From Aquabacter sp965279295 (GTDB taxonomy: Bacteria > Pseudomonadota > Alphaproteobacteria > Rhizobiales > Xanthobacteraceae), in assembly GCA_965279295.1 (NCBI GenBank), contig CBDIHQ010000017.1: a DNA stretch of 64,000 nucleotides; one strand, given 5' to 3'. Below are positions 8,289-16,511 of the stretch, piece after piece (the stretch's first letter is position 1; each line of letters opens with the position of its first letter). The translations under genes and the position numbers were made by a program. The notes beneath the pieces were generated by a model. That model saw only the letters and a program-made list of their open reading frames with translations, was not told the DNA's origin and searched no databases.

Positions 8289-8391
8289 GGTCTATTCCCC
8301 CGAATAACGGCCCGTCGCCCCGAGGAAACGATAGCCGCAGCTTGACCTTAGCATGCGGCAAAAGGCCAAGGCTGCGGCAACGGCGCGCGTG

Positions 8392-9867
8392 TTATCGGCC
8401 CGTCACTCGCGCCACGGTCGCGGCTGCGCCTTCTCTGAGCAGCAGGTCCAGGCAGCGGCGAACGGGACGGGTGAAACGCTCGTCGCGCGGCAGGTCATCG
8501 CCGAACACCTCGCGCACCGCAAGGAGCGCCGGTGCCAGGCGGTTCGCGTCCGGCCCGGCTTCGTCCGCGATCGCTCGCAGGCGGGCGGCCAGCGGGTCGC
8601 GCACGTCGATCGGCTGGGCCTTCTCGTCCAGTCCCGTCACGTAGCGCATCCACCCCGCCACACCGAGGGCGATGAAATCGACGGAGGCGTCCAGGGCGAG
8701 ACGCTCGCGCGCCGGTGCCAGCAGGCGCTGGGGCAATTTCTGGGTTCCATCCATGGCGATCTGCCAGGTGCGATGGCGCAGCGCGGGATTTTTGAACCGC
8801 GCGCGCAAGGCCCGCTTGTAGGCCTTGAGATCGGTGCCCTTCGGCATGTGGACGGTGGCCGTCATCTCGTCGTCCTGCAATCGTTCCACAAGCCGCGCAA
8901 AAGGCGCGGCCGCCATGGTGTCGGCGATGGTCTCGTAACCGGCGAGATAGCCGAGATAGGCAAGAGTGGAATGGCTGCCGTTGAGCAGGCGCAGCTTCAT
9001 GTGCTCGAACGGGGCCACGTCCGACACCATCTGCGCGCCGACCGCCTCGAATGGCGGGCGGCCGGTGGGGAAGCGGTCCTCGATCACCCACTGGCTGAAG
9101 GGCTCAGCCATAACCGGCCAAGCATCCTCCATCCCGAGCCGTTCGCTGACAGTGCGACGGTCCTCGTCGGTGGTGGACGGGGCGATGCGATCCACCATGG
9201 TGGAGGGGAAGGCGACTTCATCGGTGATAAAGGCGCCAAGTGCAGGATCGCGCAGTTCCGCGAAGCGCCGCGTCACCTTCGCCACCGTCTCGCCATTGGC
9301 GGGGAGGTTGTCGCAGCACAGCACTGTGAACGGCGCGACGCCCGCGGCACGACGCAGGCGCAATGCCTCCACCAGGAAGCCCGGGGCACTGCGGGGGCTA
9401 TGGGGCGTCGCGAGGTCCGCGATGATGTCGGCGTGTTCCTCATCCAGCCCGCCGGCTGCCGGGTCGTAGCAATAGCCCTTCTCGGTCACGGTGAGGGTGA
9501 CGATGCGCACGGCGGGATCCGCCATGGCTGCCAGCAGCAATTGCGGTGCGCGCGGTGCCACGAGTAGGCGGCGCAGCGCGCCGATCACCCGCAGGTCGTC
9601 TCCCGCACCGGAGCGGACGCACAGCGTGTAGAGGTCGTCCTGCGGGTCGAGGGCATCGGACGTATCTGGCGAGCGCAGGCTGGCACCGCAGATCGCCCAG
9701 TCCAAATGGCCGAGTTCCAGCAGGTCATCCATGTAGACGGCCTGATGGACCCGGTGGAAGGCGCCGACGCCGAGATGGACGATGCCGACCTTCGCGGCGC
9801 GCAGGTCATAGCCTGGGCGCACCACGGTCTTCGGCAGGTGTTCCAGGGTCGCGGCGGACAGCCTCAC
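8392..9867 (-). CDS. uxuB: Mannitol dehydrogenase family: fructuronate/tagaturonate reductase
   Basis: A 491-residue NAD-dependent long-chain polyol dehydrogenase. Family motifs are VGIVHLGVGAFHRVHQA (nucleotide fold), TLTVTEKGY, CCDNLPANG, FPSTMVDRIAP and KLRLLNGSHS with the catalytic-region helix. It should reduce D-fructuronate to D-mannonate, or D-tagaturonate to D-altronate. The neighbours uronate isomerase (13 bp upstream) and altronate dehydratase (across the GntR gene) fit either role. The start is a GTG at 9867 with GGAG eight bases upstream; a longer frame reaches into uxaC and is not used. UxuB is the closer match by motif, but no uxuA is in the window. Confidence 0.88.
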   Translation of the reverse strand: MRLSAATLEHLPKTVVRPGYDLRAAKVGIVHLGVGAFHRVHQAVYMDDLLELGHLDWAICGASLRSPDTSDALDPQDDLYTLCVRSGAGDDLRVIGALRRLLVAPRAPQLLLAAMADPAVRIVTLTVTEKGYCYDPAAGGLDEEHADIIADLATPHSPRSAPGFLVEALRLRRAAGVAPFTVLCCDNLPANGETVAKVTRRFAELRDPALGAFITDEVAFPSTMVDRIAPSTTDEDRRTVSERLGMEDAWPVMAEPFSQWVIEDRFPTGRPPFEAVGAQMVSDVAPFEHMKLRLLNGSHSTLAYLGYLAGYETIADTMAAAPFARLVERLQDDEMTATVHMPKGTDLKAYKRALRARFKNPALRHRTWQIAMDGTQKLPQRLLAPARERLALDASVDFIALGVAGWMRYVTGLDEKAQPIDVRDPLAARLRAIADEAGPDANRLAPALLAVREVFGDDLPRDERFTRPVRRCLDLLLREGAAATVARVTGR

Positions 9868-9880
9868 ATCAATCTCCGTC

Positions 9881-11326
9881 TCAAAGCTTATAGGTGCGCT
9901 TGGCCAGCGTGTACGCGAGATCGTGCGCGACCTCGCGGGCCTCGTTCTCGCCGAGCCGGTGCTGCGACACAAGGCCGGCCAGGAAAGCGCAATCCACCCG
10001 CCGCGCAACGTCATGTCGCGCGGGGATCGAGGGGAAGGCGCGGGTGTCGTCGTTGAAGCCGACGGTGTTGTAGAAGCCGGCGGTTTCGGTGGTCAGCTCG
10101 CGGAACCGGCGCATGCCCTCAGGACTGTCGAAGAACCACCACGGAGGGCCGAGGCGCAGCACCGGATAATGCCCCGCCAGCGGCGCCAGTTCGCGGGAAT
10201 AGGCGGTTTCATCGAGCGTAAACAGGACGATGGTGAGGCCCGGCGTATTTCCGAAGCGGTCAAGCAGGGGCTTCAGGGCGCGCACGTAATCGGTGCGGCT
10301 GGGAATATCAGCGCCCATGTCGCGGCCGTGGCGTGCGAACACGCCGCCATTGTGATTGCGCACCGAGCCGGGATGGATCTGCATCACCAGCCCGTCGTCC
10401 ACCGACATGCGGGCCATTTCGGTGAGCATCTGCGCGCGGAACAGCTCGGAATCTTCAGGGGTGCGCTCGTGCCCCTTGATCCGCTCGAACAGATATTCCG
10501 CGTCGGCAGTTGAGAGGTCGGCGGTCAACGCCGAGGGGTGGCCGTGGTCGGAGGAGGTGGCGCCGAAGCTCTTGAAGAATTCACGCCGCTTGCGATGAGC
10601 CGCGAGGTAGCCCCTCCAGGACAGCGTATCCTCTCCCGTGAGATCGCCGAACTTGGTGAGATTGCCGAGGAAACCCTCGAAATCGGGGTCAACCACCGGG
10701 TCCGGCCGATAGGCGGTGACGACGCGGCCCTTCCAGCCGGACTGGCGGATCATCTTGTGCCACTTCAGGTCGTCCAGAGGACTCTCCGTAGTGGAGATGG
10801 CCTCGATGTTGAACCGCTCAAACAGCGCGCGAGGCCGGAACGCATCGGTGCGCAGCGCTGCGGCGATGATGTCATAGGTGTCGTTGGCGTTGCCGGGGCA
10901 CAGGACCTCGTCGATGCCGAACAGCGTGGAAAAAGCATGGTCCAGCCACATCCGGGTCGGCGTGCCCCGGAGCAGATAGGCATGCTCGGCAAAACGCCGC
11001 CAGATGGTCCGCCCGTCCGTCTCCACCGGACCGCCATCCCTGCGCGGCACGCCGAGGTCTTCAAGCGGCACGCCCTGGCTGTACAGCATGCGGAAAATAT
11101 AATGGTCCGGCACCACGAAGAGCTGGGCGGGGTCCGGGAAATGGGCGTTCTCGGCATACCAGCGTGGGTCGGTGTGGCCGTGCGGGGAGATCAGCGGCAG
11201 GCCCTTCACCTCCTCGTAGAGCCAGCGGGCAATGGCGCGAACCTCGGGCTCGGCCGGAAACAGCCGGTCGGGATGCAGGAAGGGGGCAGCGTGCGCGCGC
11301 GGGGCCAGTGCGGGCATGACAATCAC
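9881..11326 (-). CDS. uxaC: Uronate isomerase
   Basis: A 481-residue glucuronate/galacturonate isomerase of the amidohydrolase superfamily. It converts D-glucuronate to D-fructuronate and D-galacturonate to D-tagaturonate in the cytosol. Diagnostic segments are LPLISPHGHTDPRWYAEN, ESPLDDLKWH, MQIHPGSVRNHN and PPWWFFDSPEGMRRFRE. The start is GTG 11326, overlapping the upstream GntR stop by 4 bp (GTGA), so the two are translationally coupled. An ATG three codons downstream is an alternative. Confidence 0.95.
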   Translation of the reverse strand: MIVMPALAPRAHAAPFLHPDRLFPAEPEVRAIARWLYEEVKGLPLISPHGHTDPRWYAENAHFPDPAQLFVVPDHYIFRMLYSQGVPLEDLGVPRRDGGPVETDGRTIWRRFAEHAYLLRGTPTRMWLDHAFSTLFGIDEVLCPGNANDTYDIIAAALRTDAFRPRALFERFNIEAISTTESPLDDLKWHKMIRQSGWKGRVVTAYRPDPVVDPDFEGFLGNLTKFGDLTGEDTLSWRGYLAAHRKRREFFKSFGATSSDHGHPSALTADLSTADAEYLFERIKGHERTPEDSELFRAQMLTEMARMSVDDGLVMQIHPGSVRNHNGGVFARHGRDMGADIPSRTDYVRALKPLLDRFGNTPGLTIVLFTLDETAYSRELAPLAGHYPVLRLGPPWWFFDSPEGMRRFRELTTETAGFYNTVGFNDDTRAFPSIPARHDVARRVDCAFLAGLVSQHRLGENEAREVAHDLAYTLAKRTYKL

Positions 11327-12111
11327 CTCGAACGTGTCTTGAGTTTCTGAGCAGGGGGGGGCGGCGGAGCGGCGTCCGGAACGGGCTCGTCGAAAAAATC
11401 GGGGTGGGCGGAGACGAGTTCGCCGACACTCGGGAGCACCCGGTCGAGGTGCCGCGCCATGGCAGCCTCCGCTTTATCGGGATCGCCCTTCTGGAGAGCA
11501 TCGACGATGGCGGTGTGCTCCGCGATAACGCTCGCGCGCCGATCGGTCGCCGGCAAAGTGAGGATGCGGCAGCGGTCCACCTGGGCCTTCTCGTGGCGCA
11601 CCACACGCCAGAGGTTCGGGTGGCCCGAAATCTCCGCCACCGTCTGATGGAAGTCCTCATCCGCAGTGTGGAAGCTGTCGATGCGCTCGCTCTCATGGGC
11701 GGCCCGCTGCGCCGCAAGGCCGGCGCGCAGCAAAGCGATGGCGGCGGCATCCGCCCGCACCGCAGCCTCGCGCACGGCGGTGCGCTCCAGGGCCTGCCGG
11801 ATCACCATGGCATCGCGCACGGCGGGCAGGGAGATGCGCGAAACGAAGGTGCCGTATTGGGGGAAGATATCGACGAGGCGTTCGTCGGCGAGTTTCAGGA
11901 TCGCCTCGCGTACCGGAGTGCGGCTGACCCCGCAGGATAGCGCGATCTGCTTTTCCTGAAGCGCGGTGCCCGGCGCGATCTCCATGCCTATGATCTGCTC
12001 GCGCAGAGCCGCATGAATGCGCGCGGATGCGGTGACGCCGCGCAGGCTTTCCAGGCGCGGGGTGGCGTTGCCTGAAAGGCTACCCAGCGCGCTTTTTTCG
12101 CCCAGCGCCAA
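11323..12111 (-). CDS. GntR family regulator of the uronate genes (FCD type)
   Basis: A 262-residue regulator with a GntR winged helix (ARIHAALREQIIGMEIAPG, SCGVSRTPVREAILKLADERLV) and an FCD effector domain (DSFHTADEDFHQTVAEISGH). The C-terminus has a poly-proline tail (PPPPPAQK). It heads the uxaC-uxuB operon and is divergent from altronate dehydratase, so it probably controls both arms from the 146-bp space between them, with a uronate as effector, as ExuR/UxuR do. Confidence 0.87.
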   Translation of the reverse strand: MALGEKSALGSLSGNATPRLESLRGVTASARIHAALREQIIGMEIAPGTALQEKQIALSCGVSRTPVREAILKLADERLVDIFPQYGTFVSRISLPAVRDAMVIRQALERTAVREAAVRADAAAIALLRAGLAAQRAAHESERIDSFHTADEDFHQTVAEISGHPNLWRVVRHEKAQVDRCRILTLPATDRRASVIAEHTAIVDALQKGDPDKAEAAMARHLDRVLPSVGELVSAHPDFFDEPVPDAAPPPPPAQKLKTRSR

Positions 12112-12151
12112 CGCGATTCCTCCGAACCATTTTCTTGTACTTGTATCGGCA

Positions 12152-12171
12152 CTGATATATTAGCATATCAG
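12152..12171. promoter_or_regulatory. Inverted repeat, candidate GntR operator
   Basis: CTGATAT-ATTAGC-ATATCAG is a perfect 7-bp inverted repeat with a 6-bp spacer. It lies in the divergent spacer between the GntR gene and altronate dehydratase, about 40 bp upstream of the GntR start, where a repressor would block transcription. Confidence 0.55.
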
Positions 12172-12257
12172 AAGCGTCAATAATCGCTTGCCGAAAAGGC
12201 GGCGGAAACAAGCCGCGCCAAGGGAAAGCCTCGGGCGTGCGGGGAGGGGAGGTTGCC

Positions 12258-13793
12258 ATGATGACACTGGTCGGCGCCGCCCCGCCGCGCACCCTGCGCC
12301 TGTCGCCACGCGACAATGTCGCTGTCGCGCTCGACGCACTTCCCGAAGGGGTCTCCATCGAAGGCATCGCCATTCCTGCGCGTGTGCCGAGGGGCCACAA
12401 GTTTGCGCTGGAGCCGATCGCCGAGGGCGCGCCGATCCTCAAGTTCGGCCAGATCATCGGCTTTGCGTCCGCACCCATCGCGGCCGGCGCGCATGTTCAT
12501 GTACACAATGTTGCTCTTCACGATTTTGCCCGCGACTATGCGTTCGCGGCGGACGCCAAGGACGACCTGCTGCTGCCTCCTGGCGAGCGGGGCACGTTCG
12601 AGGGCTATCGCCGCTCGAACGGCCGCACCGGCACGCGCAATTATCTCGGCATCCTCACCTCGGTGAACTGCTCGGCCTCGGTGGCTCGCTTTGCGGCGCA
12701 GGCACTTGAGCGCTCCGATCTCACCGAATGGTTTCCCGGCATTGACGGTATCGTGCCGATCACCCACGGCACCGGCTGCGGCATGGCCTCGAAGGGCGAG
12801 GGCTACGACATCCTCAGCCGCACGCTATGGGGCTATGCCACACACCCCAATTTTGCGGCGGTGGTGATGGTGGGTCTTGGGTGCGAGATGTTCCAGATCG
12901 CGCGGTTCAAGTCGGAATATGGGGTGGAGGAGACAGACACTTTCCGCACCCTCACCATCCAGGATGAGGGCGGCACGCGCCGCACCGTGGAGCAGGTTAC
13001 GGGCGCGCTGAGGGAAATGCTGCCGGCGGCAGCCGCGCTGAAGCGCGAGACGCGGCCCTTGTCCGAACTGGTTCTTGCGCTCCAGTGCGGCGGTTCGGAT
13101 GGCTATTCCGCGCTCACTGCCAATCCCGCGCTTGGCATCGCCTCCGACCTTCTAGTCCGGCATGGCGGCACCTCGATCCTGTCCGAAACCCCGGAAATCT
13201 ACGGCGCGGAGCATTTGCTGACCCGCCGCGCCGCGACCCGTGAAATCGGGGAGAAGCTGGTCTCCCGCATCAAGTGGTGGGAAGACTACACGACCCGTAA
13301 CGGCGGGGAGATGAACAACAATCCCTCGCCCGGCAACAAGGCCGGCGGGCTGACCACAATCCTTGAGAAGTCGCTGGGGGCGGCGGCGAAGGGCGGCACC
13401 TCAACGCTCAACGCAGTCTATGAGTATGCCGAGCCGGTCACGGCGCACGGCTTCGTCTACATGGACACGCCCGGCTACGACCCTGTTGCTGCCACCGGGC
13501 AGGTGGCCGGCGGGGCGAACCTTATCTGCTTCACCACGGGGCGCGGCTCTGCCTTCGGGTGCAAGCCGACCCCCTCCATCAAGCTCGCCACCAATTCCGA
13601 CATCTATGCCCGGATGACTGAGGACATGGACATCAATTGCGGCGACGTGCTTGAGGGCGTGCCGCTTGACCAGAAGGGCGCCGAGATTTTCGACCTGGTG
13701 GTGCGCGTCGCCTCGGGGGAGCGCACCAAATCCGAGGATTTGGGCTACGGCGACGCCGAGTTCGTTCCCTGGCAAATCGGGGCGGTGATGTGA
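12258..13793 (+). CDS. uxaA: Altronate dehydratase (UxaA family)
   Basis: A 511-residue dehydratase that converts D-altronate to 2-keto-3-deoxy-D-gluconate in galacturonate breakdown. It has both family parts: an N-terminal SAF domain (SPRDNVAVALDALPEG to AGAHVHVHNV) and the catalytic domain with NYLGILTSVNCSASVAR, THGTGCGM, GLGCEMFQ, GGSDGYSALTANPALG and FTTGRGSAFG. Conserved cysteines and histidines that bind iron in the family are present. ATG 12258 follows GGGGAGGGGAGG; an adjacent ATG at 12261 is equally readable. It is divergent from the uxaC operon. Confidence 0.93.
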   Translation: MMTLVGAAPPRTLRLSPRDNVAVALDALPEGVSIEGIAIPARVPRGHKFALEPIAEGAPILKFGQIIGFASAPIAAGAHVHVHNVALHDFARDYAFAADAKDDLLLPPGERGTFEGYRRSNGRTGTRNYLGILTSVNCSASVARFAAQALERSDLTEWFPGIDGIVPITHGTGCGMASKGEGYDILSRTLWGYATHPNFAAVVMVGLGCEMFQIARFKSEYGVEETDTFRTLTIQDEGGTRRTVEQVTGALREMLPAAAALKRETRPLSELVLALQCGGSDGYSALTANPALGIASDLLVRHGGTSILSETPEIYGAEHLLTRRAATREIGEKLVSRIKWWEDYTTRNGGEMNNNPSPGNKAGGLTTILEKSLGAAAKGGTSTLNAVYEYAEPVTAHGFVYMDTPGYDPVAATGQVAGGANLICFTTGRGSAFGCKPTPSIKLATNSDIYARMTEDMDINCGDVLEGVPLDQKGAEIFDLVVRVASGERTKSEDLGYGDAEFVPWQIGAVM

Positions 13794-13837
13794 TGATGCC
13801 GGGGGGCTTTCATATCGCAGGGAAAAGAGCGGGATTT

Positions 13838-14030
13838 TCCCCGGACAAGCGAAGCCGTAGGCTGAGCGCAGATCCGGGAGCCGGCGCAATGGTACGGCGA
13901 AGCCGGCATCCCGCGCCTAGCGTCGATGCGCCATTGCCGCGCCGCGGCACTGGCGAGCGGAAGTGCCTACGGCAGATTTTCGCGCTGGATCCCGGATCTG
14001 CACTCCGGCTTCGCCGTCATTTGTCCAGGA
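13838..14030. repeat. Extended intergenic inverted repeat
   Basis: GCAGATCCGGGA (13868-13879) is mirrored exactly by TCCCGGATCTGC (13990-14001). Outside these, CCGGACAAGCGAAGCCG is mirrored, with small gaps, by CGGCTTCGCCGTCATTTGTCC. The whole ~190 bp can fold into a long cruciform or hairpin between the convergent uxaA and GntR genes. It may be another dispersed palindromic element; a transcription-terminating role is possible but no U-tract is seen. Confidence 0.7.
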
Positions 14031-14038
14031 CAAGGGCC

Positions 14039-14710
14039 CTATTCGAACAGGTCCGGGTGCTCCGCTTCAACCTTCGGCAGGGCGCGCAGGATTTCGCTGA
14101 GGTGCAACCGCATGGCCTCGCCTGCAGCATCGGGATCGCTGATTTCCACGGCTGCGATGATGGCGCGGTGCTGGTCCACCAGCGGCGCCATGGACCCGGC
14201 GAGGGTGAGGTGGCAGGCGCGGTCCATATGGGCCTTGATGTCGCTGATCGCTTCCCAGGCCAGGGCGCAGCCCGCCCCTTCAGCCAGCGTCATATGGAAC
14301 ATCTCATCATAGCGTTGAAACGCCTCGTGGTCGCCGCGCGCTGCCGCGTTGGCCTGAAGGTCCAGGAGATCCTCGACCCGATTGCGCGCGGAGGGGTCGA
14401 AACCCTGCGCCGCGCGGCGGGCGACGGCCACCTCGATGGCCTCGCGCACGAACCGCGCCTCCATCATCTTCTTCACGGAAATCTTGACCACCACGGTGCC
14501 ACGCTGGGGCTGGATTTCCACCAAGCGGGTACGGGCGAGACCGATCAACGCTTCACGGACCGGCTGCCGGGACACGCCGTAGCGTTCCGCGATTTCGGCT
14601 TCGGACAGGCGCGTGCCAGGCGGCAGCGCCATGGCCACGATGGCGCGCCGCAGCTCCGCCTCCACTTTACGCGCCGCAGACCCTTGCGGCGGAACTCTTA
14701 TGGCGTCCAA
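14039..14710 (-). CDS. GntR family regulator of the TRAP/kdu operon (FCD type)
   Basis: A 223-residue FCD-type GntR regulator with helix-turn-helix SEAEIAERYGVSRQPVREAL and effector-domain segments RYDEMFHMTLAEGAG and LVDQHRAII. It starts at a TTG (14710), supported by GGGGAGGG about eight bases upstream; no ATG gives a complete winged helix. It is divergent from dctP by 171 bp and probably regulates the TRAP transporter and kdu genes in response to a hexuronate. Confidence 0.87.
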   Translation of the reverse strand: MDAIRVPPQGSAARKVEAELRRAIVAMALPPGTRLSEAEIAERYGVSRQPVREALIGLARTRLVEIQPQRGTVVVKISVKKMMEARFVREAIEVAVARRAAQGFDPSARNRVEDLLDLQANAAARGDHEAFQRYDEMFHMTLAEGAGCALAWEAISDIKAHMDRACHLTLAGSMAPLVDQHRAIIAAVEISDPDAAGEAMRLHLSEILRALPKVEAEHPDLFE

Positions 14711-14737
14711 CGGGCGCCCTCCCCAGTTGCGTGCAAA

Positions 14738-14754
14738 TTCATACTACCATACAA
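14738..14754. promoter_or_regulatory. Candidate GntR operator upstream of dctP
   Basis: TTCATACTACCATACAA carries two GTATG/CATAC elements around a 3-bp centre, in the divergent GntR-dctP spacer and 28 bp from the GntR start. Symmetry is imperfect, so this is tentative. Confidence 0.35.
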
Positions 14755-14881
14755 GAAGCGAAATGGAGCATAGACTCCGCTGACGCTAGGTTAAACCGGA
14801 TGGGCTCGTCCATCCCACCAACAACATGGCCACCAAGGCCGGACCCGAAAAAGATATCGTTTCTGCCTAGGGAGAATGCTC

Positions 14882-15862
14882 ATGTTTACCCGTCGCCGTG
14901 CGATTGCGCTGGCTGCTGCCCTTTCCATCGCCCCCGTGGTTCCCGCCTTTGCGCAGAGCGTGACCTTGCGCTCCGCAGACATCCATCCGGATGGATACCC
15001 CACCGTGGAAGCGGTGAAGTATTTCGGCAAGGCACTGTCGGATAAAACCAACGGCAAATACAACGTCCAGGTGTTTTTCTCCGGCCAACTCGGCCAGGAG
15101 AAGGAGACCATCGAGCAGACGCGCTTCGGCGTCATCGATCTGAACCGCGTGAACACCGCGCCGTTCAACAATCTCATCCCTGAAACCGCGGTTCTCGGCC
15201 TGCCGTTCCTGTTCCGGTCCGTTGAGCATATGTACCATGTGGTGGACGGTCCGCTCGGCGCGGAGATCGCCAAGGCGTTCGAGCCGCACGGCCTCATAGT
15301 GCTCGGTTTCTTCGATTCCGGCGCGCGCTCCATGTACAATTCCAAGCGCCCGATCAAGACGCTGGCCGACATGAAGGGCATGAAGATCCGCGTCCAGCAG
15401 TCGGATCTGTTCATCTCCATGATCAACGCGCTCGGCGCCAATGCGACGCCGATGCCGTTCGGCGAACTCTATTCCGCGTTGCAGACCGGCCTCGTGGACG
15501 GGGCGGAGAACAACTTCCCGTCCTATGAGTCCGTGAAGCACTACGAAGTCGCGAAATACTTCTCGCTGACCGAGCATTCCATGGCCCCCGAAGTCTTCGT
15601 GATGTCGAAGATGGCGTGGGACAAGCTGTCTCCTGCGGACCAGAAGCTCTTCAAGGAGGCTGGTGTCGAAGCCACCAAGAAGATGCGCGAACTGTGGACC
15701 GCACGCGACGAGCAGTCGAAGGCCATTGTGATCAAGGGCGGCGCCATTATCAACGAGGTGGACAAGCAGCCTTTCATCGACGCGATGAAGCCGGTCTACG
15801 ACAAGTTCGTCACCTCCGAGAAGATGAAGAGCCTGGTAGAGCGCATCAAAGCGACCCAGTGA
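14882..15862 (+). CDS. dctP: TRAP transporter solute-binding protein DctP family
   Basis: A 326-residue periplasmic binding protein of a tripartite ATP-independent transporter. It has a signal peptide (MFTRRRAIALAAALSIAPVV, cut near PAFA), the DctP opening SVTLRSADIHPDGYPTVEAV, and the strongly conserved MKGMKIRVQQSDLF region, whose Arg clamps the ligand carboxylate in the family. ATG 14882 is seven bases after GGAG; an ATG at 14876 overlaps the ribosome binding site and is less likely. Its neighbours kduI, kduD and kdgF suggest a hexuronate or unsaturated uronate ligand. Confidence 0.92.
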   Translation: MFTRRRAIALAAALSIAPVVPAFAQSVTLRSADIHPDGYPTVEAVKYFGKALSDKTNGKYNVQVFFSGQLGQEKETIEQTRFGVIDLNRVNTAPFNNLIPETAVLGLPFLFRSVEHMYHVVDGPLGAEIAKAFEPHGLIVLGFFDSGARSMYNSKRPIKTLADMKGMKIRVQQSDLFISMINALGANATPMPFGELYSALQTGLVDGAENNFPSYESVKHYEVAKYFSLTEHSMAPEVFVMSKMAWDKLSPADQKLFKEAGVEATKKMRELWTARDEQSKAIVIKGGAIINEVDKQPFIDAMKPVYDKFVTSEKMKSLVERIKATQ

Positions 15863-15872
15863 TCTGAAAAAC

Positions 15873-15896
15873 GTGGCCCGGCGTGCGCCGGGCCAC
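15873..15896 (+). terminator. Strong hairpin after dctP
   Basis: GTGGCCCGGC-GTGC-GCCGGGCCAC is a perfect 10-bp stem ten bases after the dctP stop. It lacks a U-tract, so it is more likely an mRNA-stabilising or attenuating stem that keeps the binding protein more abundant than the membrane subunits. Confidence 0.7.
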
Positions 15897-15966
15897 TCCT
15901 TCCATTTCGATGTCCCGATTGCGGTTTCAGGCCATGAGCCAGACATCATCCCAGAGGCAGAGCACC

Positions 15967-16500
15967 ATGGGTAAAACCCCCGCCTTGCTCCAGCTCCACC
16001 GTGCGGTTCGCCGGCTGTCGAACGCCGCGCTGTGGATCTCCGGTATCGGCCTGCTGGTTATGACCGGCTGCGTGACATGGCAGGTCATCGGCCGCTACAT
16101 CCTGAACGACTCGCCGAGTTGGACCGAGCCCTTCTCCCTGCTGCTGATGAGCTGGTTCATCCTGCTCGGCGCGGCGGTGGGCGTGCGCGAGGGGAACCAC
16201 CTCGGCTTCGAAATCGGCCTGCATTATGCCCCCCCGCCGCTGCGCCGCGCCATGGAGATCGTTACCGACCTTCTGGTGCTGTTCTTCGGCATCGCCATGG
16301 CTTGGTACGGCTGGGCGCTGGCGATGGGCACCTGGGCCGCCAAGATGGCCGGAGTCAATCTGCCACAGGGCGTCGATTACCTGCCCCTGGCGGGCGGGGG
16401 CGTGATGATTGCTCTGTTCTCTTTGGAAAAGCTTCTGGTCCACGCGACAAGCAGGGAGGTGGAAGAGGTTCCCCTGCATGGCGTGCATACGGTCGAGTAG
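15967..16500 (+). CDS. dctQ: TRAP transporter small permease DctQ family
   Basis: A 177-residue four-helix inner-membrane subunit. Segments LWISGIGLLVMTGCVTWQVI, RYILNDSPSWTEPFSLLLMSW and ALFSLEKLLVH match the DctQ pattern, including the conserved WxEE/WTEP-like motif after helix 1. Upstream in-frame starts exist at 15883 and 15934; ATG 15967 gives the normal length but its ribosome binding site is weak. It sits between dctP and dctM and forms the membrane complex with DctM. Confidence 0.85.
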   Translation: MGKTPALLQLHRAVRRLSNAALWISGIGLLVMTGCVTWQVIGRYILNDSPSWTEPFSLLLMSWFILLGAAVGVREGNHLGFEIGLHYAPPPLRRAMEIVTDLLVLFFGIAMAWYGWALAMGTWAAKMAGVNLPQGVDYLPLAGGGVMIALFSLEKLLVHATSREVEEVPLHGVHTVE

Positions 16501-16511
16501 GAAACCGCGCC

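Noticed and set aside
14798..14815. GGATGG-GCTCGT-CCATCC stem before dctP as a riboswitch
   Set aside because: Six-base stem only and no known aptamer consensus; likely chance.
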